Below, one piece after another: positions 45,301 to 52,369 of a stretch of 64,000 nucleotides of DNA. The notes below the pieces were generated by a model that worked only from the letters and a program-made list of their open reading frames with translations, made no database searches and was not told the origin of the DNA. Position numbers and translations under genes: made by a program. The stretch is taken from NCBI RefSeq assembly GCF_001455965.1, contig NZ_LKKO01000029.1, positions 16,237 through 80,236 on the forward strand, in the 5' to 3' direction. Every line of letters starts with the position of its first letter. The first letter of the stretch is position 1. Origin of the DNA: Methylobacterium sp. GXS13. Its GTDB lineage: Bacteria > Pseudomonadota > Alphaproteobacteria > Rhizobiales > Beijerinckiaceae.

Positions 45301-46219
45301 GCAGGGTGCGCTTGGTCCGGGTCTCGACCTTCGGCAGGCCCGGCGCGGCGCCGGCCCGCAGGTCGGTGCCGAACCACGTCGCCACCACGGCGACCCGGCG
45401 CAGGTTCGGGCACAGGGCCTGGAGGGCGTCGAGCGACGCCGTGACGTCGGTGGCGCGCTGAAGCTGGTGCCGGTTGGCCGCCTGCGTCCGGCCGAGGCCG
45501 AGATCGACGGTGACGCGGTTCGGGTCGAGGGCGAACTCGCCGGCCCCCGGGATCAGGTCGACGGCGCGGATCCTGTGGAACAGGCCATTGACCGGGCGGA
45601 CCACCTCGAAGGCGAACTGGGGCACGCGGTTGCCGAACTCGGCGAGCGGCAGGTTCTCGAACACCACGTAGGCGAGGCCGCGATAGGCCGGGGCGTTCTC
45701 CGCGCCCTCCTTGGCGACGATCAGCGGGTCCGGCGCCTGCTCGGGGCCGCCGGTATGGACCCGCAGGGTGATCCCGACCTGGTCGATCTCCTTGCCGTCC
45801 GCCCAGATCCGGCGGACCATCGCGATCTCGCCCTCGCACAGGCCCACCGCCAGGTTGGCGAAATAGGCGTAGCGGGTGCGCACGGTCTTCTGCCCGCCTG
45901 CGCCCTTGGAGGCGGAGGCCGCGCGCTCCACCGTCGTGTTGGCGACCTCCCGGGCGCGCGTCGCCCAGATCAGGCTGCCGCCGATCTTCGCCCGCCCGTA
46001 GACCCGGGGGATGGGGTCGCCCTCCGTGGAGGACAGGCCGGCGACATCGGCGAGCCGCGGCCCCTCGACGAAGCGCGCGTGCCGCCCGGAGCCCGACAGC
46101 ATCCCGTCGAGCCCCGCCCCCGCGGCCGCCCCGAGCACGCGCCCCACCACGGCCCCGATCGGCCCGCCCAGCGCGGTCCCGGCCGCCCCACCCGCCGTGG
46201 ACAGGATCAGGGTGGCCAT
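42323..46219 (-). CDS. GTA gp15-like host-specificity/baseplate megaprotein
   Basis: 1298 residues, matching the large tail-tip protein of the Rhodobacter capsulatus GTA. The N terminus is Gly/Ala-rich (ILSTAGGAAGTALGGPIGAV). A TIM-barrel-like glycoside hydrolase region spans about residues 400-750 (GSEFVGLTRVRGG, YGADWTEYG, IGIDWYPPISDWRD), and a phage-tail domain follows. GGAG precedes the ATG at 46219. It is divergent from an XRE gene 81 bases away, and a perfect palindrome lies between the two. It is the largest gene in the cluster and intact. Confidence 0.93.
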   Translation of the reverse strand: MATLILSTAGGAAGTALGGPIGAVVGRVLGAAAGAGLDGMLSGSGRHARFVEGPRLADVAGLSSTEGDPIPRVYGRAKIGGSLIWATRAREVANTTVERAASASKGAGGQKTVRTRYAYFANLAVGLCEGEIAMVRRIWADGKEIDQVGITLRVHTGGPEQAPDPLIVAKEGAENAPAYRGLAYVVFENLPLAEFGNRVPQFAFEVVRPVNGLFHRIRAVDLIPGAGEFALDPNRVTVDLGLGRTQAANRHQLQRATDVTASLDALQALCPNLRRVAVVATWFGTDLRAGAAPGLPKVETRTKRTLPEPWSVAGITRDKAELVSTLPDGTPAYGGTPSDAGLARLVADLAARGLDVLLYPFVMMDVPAGNSLPDPRVPGATQPPYPWRGRITCDPAPGVPGSPDGTAAAEAQVQGFFANGYRAEVLHYAGLAALWAASGVRIAGFVIGSEFVGLTRVRGGAGYPAVRAFKSLAAEVRSRLGAGVTLVYGADWTEYGAHVRDGGATIRFPLDDLFADPNIGAVGIDWYPPISDWRDAPDHADLAVSGDIADRAYLKARGASGEAYDWYYADAARRDAQARLPIQDGAAGKPWVFRPKDLVGWWSNPHVERDGGVETRATAWVPKAKPIWLTEVGVPAVDKGTNGPNVFPDPKSAEGAYPPHSRALRDELIQLRGLEAVIARFDPEAAGFSDSDNPVSPVYGGRMVDPASIFVWSWDARPYPAFPAVQAVWADTANWRVGHWITGRIEGCDLDRLVLKILADFGFDAPVAVEAAAFLDGYVLDRPLSARAALETLAQVYGLDVSAVAGTLHLRGPRRDRPVVLAEADLVRLSEDKPVLRQVRAEESALPRSVELGLTESESPDYRRATAAAIRPVGERRRETRIEAAIVTRRETGDGLAEAMLDRVIAARDSAVFTLSPRRVELEPGDLLAAGADVPGGTVLRRIDRIDDAPTGRRIGASGVPPRGGPARGLPRSPALRAGPVPAFPGPPFALALDLPVDRGSPTVLQYLAVAGEPWPGAAAVWRAEGSGPLALHGLVDYPACLGRTLTALPAGPLWRLHRGVSLDVTLRRGGALGSIGEAAMRAGGNLFALIGPDGAVELLSAADAAATGPDTYRLSGFLRGLAGSEASAGRVAPAGSLIVRLDDGAVVPLVARLDEVGRLFRYRVGPAALDPGDPAFTEFVATAGLAALRPLRPVHLRARREASGVRLSWIRRARRDGDAWEPAEIPLDEPEAYAVTVFSGAGTPLRTIRAEAQQVLYAEEAADFGGRQTSLDVAVAQIAAEAGPGPATRARIPIRTA

Positions 46220-46260
46220 GGCGGGCTCCGGGGTGGGGGCGGACGTGTTGTGGTAAGGTT

Positions 46261-46279
46261 TGCCGTTCGGGGAACGGCA
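46261..46279. promoter_or_regulatory. Perfect 19-bp palindrome between gp15 and the XRE gene
   Basis: TGCCGTTC-GGG-GAACGGCA: two perfect 8-bp arms. It is centred 31 bases from the XRE start and 51 bases from the gp15 start, the usual setting of an autoregulated XRE operator. It could also control gp15. Confidence 0.6.
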
Positions 46280-46300
46280 TCGACGGCAGGGGCGGCGGCC

Positions 46301-46582
46301 ATGGGAGACACGCACTTCGACAGCGTCTGGGACGCGATCGAAGACACGCCGGCGAAGGCCGCGCGGATGCGCCTCCGCTCGCAGCTGTTGATGGCCCTGC
46401 GCACTCACATCGAGCAATCCGGCCTGAACCAGTCCCAGGCGGCGAAGGTCTTGGGCGTCACGCAGCCGTGCGTCTCGGACCTGATGCGCGGCAAGATCGA
46501 CCTGTTCGCGATCGACACGCTGGTCGCGATGCTCGCCGCGGCCGGACTCCAGGTCGAGCTGCGTGTCGCTGCGGCGGCTTGA
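46301..46582 (+). CDS. XRE-family DNA-binding protein (HigA-like)
   Basis: 93 residues with a helix-turn-helix at about 42-66 (LNQSQAAKVLGVTQPCVSDL), and the preceding charged helices MRLRSQLLMALRTHIEQSG. The layout matches the HigA2-like antitoxin/regulator type. No RelE/HigB toxin gene is next to it, so it is an orphan. It is inside the GTA cluster, divergent from gp15. It probably binds the 46261-46279 palindrome, and may regulate gp15 as well as itself. Confidence 0.85.
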   Translation: MGDTHFDSVWDAIEDTPAKAARMRLRSQLLMALRTHIEQSGLNQSQAAKVLGVTQPCVSDLMRGKIDLFAIDTLVAMLAAAGLQVELRVAAAA

Positions 46583-46618
46583 TGCGGTTTGGGATCGAAG
46601 CGCTCACCACTGCCTCCA

Positions 46619-46712
46619 CCGTCATTGCGAGCGCAGCGAAGCAACCTAGGGAAACGCGCGATCCCAGACCGTAGCGGTTCACTGGGTCGCTTCGCTACGC
46701 TCGCGATGACGG
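46619..46712. repeat. 94-bp palindromic repeat, right copy (inverted)
   Basis: Same element as 42205-42298 in opposite orientation (CCGTCATTGCGAGCGCAGCG on the left arm). It covers the end of the gp14 gene: the gp14 stop codon and its last 11 codons are repeat sequence. Confidence 0.8.
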
Positions 46713-47212
46713 CGGGAATGACCCTCCTTGCGCGTGCCAGGTGCCAAGCCGCCCGTGGCGACCAGCTCCTCCGGGAACCGGAAGACCCCCGTCAGGTGCC
46801 GCCGCCACCAGGCAGTGAGCGCCACCTCCGTCACGGCGGCGTGGTCATGGGCGTGGATCATGGCGCCGTCGCCGGTGGCGATGGCGCAGTGGTGGGCCGG
46901 GAGATGGCGCCGGAAGGCGAAGAGCAGCACGTCGCCGGGCCCGGGCGTCGCGCCGGCCGCCGGCATCAGGTGGCGGGCCGCTGCCGCGGTGAGCGGGTCG
47001 GTGCCGGGGGCGGCAGATTCCGCCCAGGTGGCGGCGTAGGGCGGCACCGGTTCCGGCTCGGCCCCGTAGAGCCCGCGCCAGATCCCGCGCAGCAGCCCGA
47101 GGCAATCGCAGCCGACGCCGCGCAGGGATGCCTGGTGCCGGTAGGGCGTGCCGAGCCACAGCCGCGCCTCGCCGAGCGCGGCCACGCCGATGTCCCGCCG
47201 CATCGCGCTCAT
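46679..47212 (-). CDS. GTA gp14-like NlpC/P60 peptidase
   Basis: 177 residues. The NlpC/P60 active site shows Cys37 in GVGCDCLGLL and His107/108 in LPAHHCAIATGDG. In the GTA this tail-tip enzyme cleaves peptidoglycan peptides for DNA entry. The ATG overlaps the gp13 stop codon (ATGA). The C-terminal tail RRHRERSEATQ is translated from an inserted palindromic repeat, so the native end (about 165 residues, after GGLAPGT) has been replaced or extended. Confidence 0.9.
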   Translation of the reverse strand: MSAMRRDIGVAALGEARLWLGTPYRHQASLRGVGCDCLGLLRGIWRGLYGAEPEPVPPYAATWAESAAPGTDPLTAAAARHLMPAAGATPGPGDVLLFAFRRHLPAHHCAIATGDGAMIHAHDHAAVTEVALTAWWRRHLTGVFRFPEELVATGGLAPGTRKEGHSRRHRERSEATQ

Positions 47213-48084
47213 CGGAACAGGCTCCCGCCGTCGAGGACGGGCTCCGAGCCCGGCACCGCGCGCATCACCGCGTCGTTGCCGGGCATGTGCGGGAAGCCCT
47301 GGAAGTTGACCGCGTTGGCGAAGCGGTCCCGGCAGGTGGCGAGCCGCTTGTCGCAGCCGGCGGTGAGGCTGAATGCATCCCCGGCCGCCACCGGCCGGGG
47401 CGGTGCGATCCCGAGTTCGAGCAGCGCGCCGAGCTGGAGCCGCACGTCGGCCGTGAGCCCGGCATTGGCGCCCTCCGTCCAGGTGAGCGTTCCGCCGGTG
47501 AACAGCCCGTCCGCGAAGCCGCCCGCCAGGGTCACCGCGAGTGTCGCGGGTTCGGGCAGGCCGGTGACCCGTCCGGTGGTCCGCCAAGCCGAGAGGTCGA
47601 CCCGGCAGCGGCCATCGCCCAGATCGGCACCGCAGGTCGCCCGGTAGGTGCGGCCGCGCTCGGCCCCGAGCCGGTGGGCGAGGCCGCGCAGCTCCGCCAC
47701 GAAGGCGTCGCCTTCGCGCCGCACCTCGCCGATCGTGCCGACATCGATGAGCAGGCGCGTCTCCGGGTTGGTCCAGTCGACCAGCCAGGTCTCCACCGTA
47801 GCGCCGTCGTAGAGGCCGCCGGCAATGTCGGCCTCGGTCAGCCCGAGGGAACTCAGCGCCCCGGCGACATCGCCCCCGGAGACCGCGAAGCCGGATTCGG
47901 ACGCGGCCTCGGCCGCCTCCAGCCCGGTGCGGGCGGCGTGGACCAGGCCCGCCAGGGTCAGGTCGCGGTCATGGTCGGTGAAGCCCAGCGCCACGCCGTC
48001 CCGCCGACGCAGGGACCAACAGCGGCACAGGGTGGTGACGCCGCCCGCGAGATGGGCCGCGACGGCATCCGGGATATCGCGCAT
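47209..48084 (-). CDS. GTA gp13-like hub protein (DUF2163)
   Basis: 291 residues with the DUF2163 core (GVALGFTDHDRDLTLAGLVH) and a C-terminal domain. Four cysteines, CGADLGDGRC and AGCDKRLATC, followed by RFANAVNFQGFPHMPGND match the iron-sulfur-type motif of the GTA tail hub. It connects the distal tail to gp15. The stop codon overlaps the gp14 start, and gp12 ends 10 bases upstream. Confidence 0.9.
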   Translation of the reverse strand: MRDIPDAVAAHLAGGVTTLCRCWSLRRRDGVALGFTDHDRDLTLAGLVHAARTGLEAAEAASESGFAVSGGDVAGALSSLGLTEADIAGGLYDGATVETWLVDWTNPETRLLIDVGTIGEVRREGDAFVAELRGLAHRLGAERGRTYRATCGADLGDGRCRVDLSAWRTTGRVTGLPEPATLAVTLAGGFADGLFTGGTLTWTEGANAGLTADVRLQLGALLELGIAPPRPVAAGDAFSLTAGCDKRLATCRDRFANAVNFQGFPHMPGNDAVMRAVPGSEPVLDGGSLFR

Positions 48085-48094
48085 CAGTTTGTCC

Positions 48095-48736
48095 TCACGG
48101 CACGATCTCGACGAGCGGCACCTTCGGGATCTCGCCCGCCGTGAAGGCGGCGAGGTCGATGGTGAGGTCGTCGGTGTCGAAGCGGACCGGCACGTCGAAG
48201 GCGAAGCCCGCGGTGACGGCGGCGCCCTTGGCCGGGACCTGGCCGGCCGCGAAGGTGACGAGCCCGGTGGTCGGGTCGCACGCGAAGTCGTCGGCGCCGA
48301 TCTCCCGGCCGGCCAAAGCCACCCGGACGCTGCCCGCCACCGGCTTGGCGATGCGCCGGCGATAGGGCGCGAAGCCGGCACCGTAGGTCTTGGTCAGCGG
48401 GAAGGAGGCGGTGGCGCCGTCGCCGGTGCCGAGCGTCTGGTCGAGGGGGCCGATCGCCCGGCCGGGGGGCCCGGAGCGGCAATCGACCCGGTCGCGGTAG
48501 CGGAAGCCATAGAGCCGGCCGCGCCGCTCCTCGAAGAAGGCCAGCACGGCGTGGAGGGAATCGAGCCCGCGCAGTCCGAACCCGGCATCGTAGCGGCGGC
48601 GGGAATCGGCCCAGCGGCCGTTGCGGTGCTCCCGGCCCGAGGCCAGCGTGACGATCTCGGTGAGCCGCTGCGGGCCGCCGCTGCCGCGCAGCGACACGTC
48701 GAGGGGAAACAGCACCTCGTGGAAGGCGTCGGCCAT
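48095..48736 (-). CDS. GTA gp12-like distal tail protein (DUF2460)
   Basis: 213 residues covering the full DUF2460 family (MADAFHEVLFPLDVSLRGSG at the start, RRYDAGFGLRGLDSLHAVLA and DCRSGPPGRAIGPLDQTLG within). It forms the distal ring of the GTA tail. An insertion carrying a dioxygenase gene separates it from gp11. Confidence 0.9.
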   Translation of the reverse strand: MADAFHEVLFPLDVSLRGSGGPQRLTEIVTLASGREHRNGRWADSRRRYDAGFGLRGLDSLHAVLAFFEERRGRLYGFRYRDRVDCRSGPPGRAIGPLDQTLGTGDGATASFPLTKTYGAGFAPYRRRIAKPVAGSVRVALAGREIGADDFACDPTTGLVTFAAGQVPAKGAAVTAGFAFDVPVRFDTDDLTIDLAAFTAGEIPKVPLVEIVP

Positions 48737-48777
48737 GGCGCGATGATCCCGGAAAGGGGGCTGGAGAAGGCACGTCC

Positions 48778-48810
48778 TCCCGGCCGCCGCCGACCGGGAA
48801 GAGTTTTTTT
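48778..48810 (+). terminator. Terminator-like hairpin with T-tract
   Basis: TCCCGG/CCGGGA stem with a 10-base loop, then AGAG and TTTTTTT. It reads as an intrinsic terminator for plus-strand transcription, yet no plus-strand gene ends here. It may be a leftover of the DNA that brought in the dioxygenase gene. The 48737-48976 gap is AT-richer than its surroundings and holds nothing else I can name. Confidence 0.4.
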
Positions 48811-48976
48811 GGAACGGGCGAAACTTCGGAAACGCCGTTTATCGACAATCGGCCTCAACCGGGTGAAGATCATTCAAGACGACGGACGCTTCTTCGAAGA
48901 CATTCATCTCCGGAAGATCTCGAAAGATCTTTCCCGGCAGGCGTACGTCGTCCCCGATCCACCCAGGAGCCTTCCG

Positions 48977-49885
48977 ATGAGCGCCGTCCCGCAGCCGCTG
49001 CACCCCACCCTCGACATCCGCCGGGTCGCCGGCCGCATCGGCGCGGAGATAAGCGGCGTCGCACTCGCGGGCCATCTCGACGCCGCCACGGTGGCGGCGA
49101 TCCGCCAGGCGCTGGTGACCCACAAGGTGGTGTTCTTCCGCGACCAGGATCTCGACGAGGCGGGCCAGGAGACGTTCGGCCGGCGGCTCGGCGATCTGGT
49201 CCCGCACCCGACCGTCCCGTCGCTCGCCGGCACCGCGGGCGTCCTCGATCTCGACGGCAGCCGGGGCGAGCGGGCAAGCTCCTGGCACACGGACGTGACC
49301 TTCGTGCCGGCCTATCCGGCGATCTCGATCCTGCGGGCCGTGACCCTGCCGGCCTATGGCGGCGACACCCTCTGGGCCAACACGGCGGCGGCCTATGCGG
49401 AGCTGCCCGAGCCCCTGCGCGAGCTGGCCGACCGGCTCTGGGCGCTGCATTCCAACGTCTACGATTACGTCGGCGGGCGCGTGAACGCCCCGGAGGCCGG
49501 CCGCCAGCGCTACAACGAGGTGTTCACCCGGACCGTCTACGAGACCGAGCACCCGCTGGTGCACGTGCACCCGGAGACCGGCGAGCGCTCACTGATCGTC
49601 GGGCATTTCATCCAGCGCCTCCTCGGCCTCACGACCGCGGATTCGCAGCACCTGCTCGCGATCTTCCACGATCACGCGACCCGGCCCGAGAACACGGTGC
49701 GCTGGTCCTGGCGGCTCGGCGACGTGGCGATCTGGGACAACCGCGCGACCGTCCACCGGGCGGTGGACGATTACGGCGACCTGCCCCGGGTGGTCCGCCG
49801 CGTCACCATCGCGGGCGTCCCCCCGGTCAGCGTCGACGGACGCCGCAGCCGGGCCAGGGAGGCCGCGGCCAGCAAGGCGGCGTGA
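48977..49885 (+). CDS. TauD/TfdA-family Fe(II)/2-oxoglutarate dioxygenase
   Basis: 302 residues. The iron site is His104-x-Asp106 (SSWHTDVTF) and His260 (DNRATVHRAVDDYG). The 2-oxoglutarate Arg is near residue 271-275. Family members hydroxylate taurine, alkyl sulfates or aryloxy acids to release sulfite, sulfate or a phenol; the exact substrate is not readable. It lies on the opposite strand inside the GTA cluster, with no sulfonate transporter beside it, so it is probably an inserted passenger. GGAG precedes the ATG. Confidence 0.88.
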   Translation: MSAVPQPLHPTLDIRRVAGRIGAEISGVALAGHLDAATVAAIRQALVTHKVVFFRDQDLDEAGQETFGRRLGDLVPHPTVPSLAGTAGVLDLDGSRGERASSWHTDVTFVPAYPAISILRAVTLPAYGGDTLWANTAAAYAELPEPLRELADRLWALHSNVYDYVGGRVNAPEAGRQRYNEVFTRTVYETEHPLVHVHPETGERSLIVGHFIQRLLGLTTADSQHLLAIFHDHATRPENTVRWSWRLGDVAIWDNRATVHRAVDDYGDLPRVVRRVTIAGVPPVSVDGRRSRAREAAASKAA

Positions 49886-49893
49886 GGGGGCGA

Positions 49894-50472
49894 TCACGTC
49901 GCCCGCTGCCCTCGCGCCACGGCGCGGGCGAGGCTCGCCGTCAACTGCGCCTCCGAACGGCGGAAGGCGCCGGGGTCGGGGGTGGCGATGTTGACCGTCA
50001 CCGAGACCGGCCGGGAAGCGGGGGCGCCCGCGGCGACGCCGAGGGGGCCGTCCGGGCCGCGGTTGAGCGGCAGGATCGCCTCGGGGCCGGCCTCGCCCAT
50101 CAGGCCGGCCCCGTTCGCCATCGGGAAGTAGGTCGGCGCGGCCACGACCCCGCCGGCCGCGAAGGGCTGGACCTGCCCGCCCCGGAACATTCCGCCCCGG
50201 GCGAAGCCGGTCTCGCTGCCGGCACCGGCCCCGAGCACCGCGTTGACCAGGCCGGTGATGCCGGAGCGGATCGGGCCGGAGGCCGCCCGGGCCGCCGCGC
50301 CGGCGAGCTTGCTGCCGATCGTGCCGAGCACACCGTCGAGGCTGCGCCCCGAGGCGGCGCCCCGGCTCAGCGCCGAATCCAGGCTGCGGCTGAAATTCTT
50401 GGCGAGCCGGTCGAGGGTCTCCAGCTGCTTGATCCGGGCGGCATCCTGCGGATCGGGGTCGGCGTCGATCAT
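49894..50472 (-). CDS. GTA gp11-like short tail tape-measure protein
   Basis: 192 residues. An N-terminal helical part (RIKQLETLDRLAKNFSRSLD) is followed by the Gly/Ala-rich segment and the tape-measure C-terminal motif FARGGMFRGGQVQPFAAGGV with GEAGPEAILPLNRG. The length is close to the RcGTA protein and implies a short tail. The dioxygenase gene ends 8 bases away on the other strand. Confidence 0.88.
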   Translation of the reverse strand: MIDADPDPQDAARIKQLETLDRLAKNFSRSLDSALSRGAASGRSLDGVLGTIGSKLAGAAARAASGPIRSGITGLVNAVLGAGAGSETGFARGGMFRGGQVQPFAAGGVVAAPTYFPMANGAGLMGEAGPEAILPLNRGPDGPLGVAAGAPASRPVSVTVNIATPDPGAFRRSEAQLTASLARAVARGQRAT

Positions 50473-50575
50473 CGGGCGGCCCTCCTGTTCGGTCGGGGTT
50501 AGCGTGGTGCCATAACCCGAGATCCCAAAGGGCCCAGCCCTTTGGCGGGGTGTCGGGGCGGAGCCCCGGCTCGGT

Positions 50576-50797
50576 TCACGGGCCCGGATCCGGATAGGCG
50601 GCGAGCAGGCGCTCGAACGCGGCGCGGCTCAGCGGCTCCGGGCCGCGGCGGCGGCCGAGGGCGGCGGCGAATTCGCGGGGCGTGGCCGCCCAGAAGGCGG
50701 CGGGGCTCCAGCCGAGCGCGCCGAGGCCGAGGGCCAGGGCGTCGTCCCAGGGGAAAGCCGGCGCGCGAGCCGGCGCCGACGCAAACGCGTCGGGCAC
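50576..50797 (-). CDS. GTA gp10.1-like tail assembly chaperone
   Basis: About 73 residues from a GTG at 50797, 5 bases after the gp10 stop codon. The sequence FPWDDALALGLGALGWSPAAF followed by TPREFAAAL matches the small phage tail chaperone (rcc01693 type). The start is uncertain since no ATG is present. Its role is helping tape-measure assembly. Confidence 0.75.
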   Translation of the reverse strand: MPDAFASAPARAPAFPWDDALALGLGALGWSPAAFWAATPREFAAALGRRRGPEPLSRAAFERLLAAYPDPGP

Positions 50798-50802
50798 CGG
50801 CT

Positions 50803-51135
50803 CTACCGAGGGTTTGCGGGTCCCGGCGCCTCCCCGAAGGCGGCGGCGAGGACCTCGCCGAGCGCGGTCGAGACCGCCTCCAGCCCACCGGCGAGGGGCA
50901 GGCGCGCGACCGCGTCGTCGTCGAGGGCGTGGCCGCCGCCGCGCAGGGCCGCGCCCAGCAGGGCGATCAGGTCCCGGGCCGAGACCCGGCCGCCGTCGAA
51001 GCGCTCGGCCAGGCCGACGAGGTCGCCGGCCTTGAGCGCGCCCTCCAGCTCGGCCAGAGCGCCGAGCGTCAGGCACAGGGTGTAGCGCCGGCCGGCGAGC
51101 TGGAGCGGCACCTCGCCGCGGATCCGGTTGGCCAT
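50803..51135 (-). CDS. GTA gp10-like tail assembly protein
   Basis: 110 residues of the gene-transfer-agent gp10 family: NRIRGEVPLQLAGRRYTLCL, then TLGALAELEGAL and VSARDLIALLGAALRGGG. Thought to be a tail chaperone preceding the tape measure. It lies 3 bases after gp9. Confidence 0.88.
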   Translation of the reverse strand: MANRIRGEVPLQLAGRRYTLCLTLGALAELEGALKAGDLVGLAERFDGGRVSARDLIALLGAALRGGGHALDDDAVARLPLAGGLEAVSTALGEVLAAAFGEAPGPANPR

Positions 51136-51138
51136 GGC

Positions 51139-51549
51139 TCAGGCCACCGTGAAGGCGAGCACGCCCGCCGAATCGAGGCTGATGTCGAAGGTGACCTCGC
51201 CGGCATGGTCGCCGCGGTATTCGAGGCTTGCGATCTGGAATGGCCCCTCCAGGGTCCCGAAGGCCGGCACGACCACCTGGAAGGTCTCGATCGCGCCCTC
51301 GAAGAAGATCAGTCGCAGGCGCACATCCGACGCCTGGTCGCGGAACACCCCGGATCCGGCGATCGCGGCCCGGCGCACCCCGGCCCCGGCCAGCAGCTCG
51401 CGCCAGCGGCCGGTGGAATCGGCGTTGGTGACGTCCACGGTCTCGGCGTTGAGGGTGATCTGCCGGGTGCGCAGGCCCGCCACCGCCACGAAACCACCCG
51501 CGCCGTCGCCGGCCCGGAGCAGCAGGTCCTTGCCCTTCTGTGCGCCCAT
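51139..51549 (-). CDS. GTA gp9-like major tail tube protein
   Basis: 136 residues, beta-rich, TP901-1-type tail tube (KGKDLLLRAGDGAGGFVAVA, TVDVTNADSTGRWRELLAGA, EGPFQIASLEYRGDHAGE). Full length for the family. Tail tube of the particle. Confidence 0.9.
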   Translation of the reverse strand: MGAQKGKDLLLRAGDGAGGFVAVAGLRTRQITLNAETVDVTNADSTGRWRELLAGAGVRRAAIAGSGVFRDQASDVRLRLIFFEGAIETFQVVVPAFGTLEGPFQIASLEYRGDHAGEVTFDISLDSAGVLAFTVA

Positions 51550-51561
51550 CGGGCCCTCCTC

Positions 51562-51978
51562 TCACTGGGTTTCGGTGACGGCCTCGAGCGTCAGGGTGGC
51601 CCGGGCCTCGCCGGTGCGGGCGTCGCGGGTCGCCCTGATCGCCCGCACCCGCAGGGTGACGAGGCGGCAGCCCTGGAGCGGCAGAGCGGCGTCCGTGAGG
51701 AGCGCGGCCATGCGCTCGGCGGCGTCGAGCGCGGTGCGGACCGAGCCGGGCTTGGCGATCACCGCGATGGCGTGGCTGTGGCGATGGCGCTCCGCGCCGT
51801 CGACGGAATCGTCCGCGATCTCGGCCTCGCCGAACAGGGCGTAGACCGGCACCGAACCCCGGGGCGGCTCGTCGTGGAGCCGGACCTTGCCGCCGAGCAG
51901 GGCCGCGAGGGCGGCGTCGCCGGAAAAGCGGGCGATCAGGCCGGCGCGCAGGGCCAGGAGCGGGCTCGGGTCGCTCAC
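51562..51978 (-). CDS. GTA gp8-like tail terminator (DUF3168)
   Basis: 138 residues of the DUF3168 family: LLALRAGLIARFSGDAALAA, then GSVPVYALFGEAEIADDSVD and RHSHAIAVIAKPGS. It caps the tail at the head-tail junction. The GTG start overlaps the gp7 stop codon. Confidence 0.88.
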   Translation of the reverse strand: MSDPSPLLALRAGLIARFSGDAALAALLGGKVRLHDEPPRGSVPVYALFGEAEIADDSVDGAERHRHSHAIAVIAKPGSVRTALDAAERMAALLTDAALPLQGCRLVTLRVRAIRATRDARTGEARATLTLEAVTETQ

Positions 51979-52328
51979 GACGCGCTCTCCCGGGTCAGCT
52001 CCTCGACATGGCAGACCAGATCGCGCCCCTTCGCGTCCGGCTCGCTGACCGCGCGGATCGCGAAGCGGCGGGGGCCGGCAGCGAGCCGCATGGTCGGATC
52101 GAGAGCGACCCGGCCGCGCAGGATGACCCGGTAGGCGGGACGCGTATCGGTCCGGCCCCCCTCCGGGCGGTCGACGAGGCCGGCCGGAGCCATCGCGCCC
52201 CACACGACCGGGCCGGCCACGTAGCGGCGCAGCACGCCGCCGAACCCGTCGGGCTGCTCCAGGGGCCGTTCGAGGACGAAGCGGCGGCGCCGGGCGCCGA
52301 CCGGCGGATGATGGGGGGTGGTCGCCAT
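51975..52328 (-). CDS. GTA gp7-like head-tail adaptor
   Basis: 117 residues of the phage head-tail adaptor type (FVLERPLEQPDGFGGVLRRY, VWGAMAPAG, RVILRGRVALDPTMRLAAGP). It is the stopper/adaptor between gp6 and the tail. Overlaps gp8 by 4 bases. Confidence 0.87.
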   Translation of the reverse strand: MATTPHHPPVGARRRRFVLERPLEQPDGFGGVLRRYVAGPVVWGAMAPAGLVDRPEGGRTDTRPAYRVILRGRVALDPTMRLAAGPRRFAIRAVSEPDAKGRDLVCHVEELTRESAS

Positions 52329-52369
52329 CGGCGAAGCTCCGGTGGGTCGCAATCGGACAGGGCGGCGGA

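Noticed and set aside
44003..46300. Long open frame antisense to gp15 that runs into the XRE gene
   Set aside because: It is a mirror of the GC-rich third positions of gp15, has no family features and low-complexity Arg/Gly composition. Only the part from 46301 has a recognisable domain.
46301..46582. HigBA toxin-antitoxin pair
   Set aside because: The antitoxin-like XRE gene is clear, but upstream lies gp15 on the other strand and downstream a repeat. There is no RelE/HigB-sized toxin gene.
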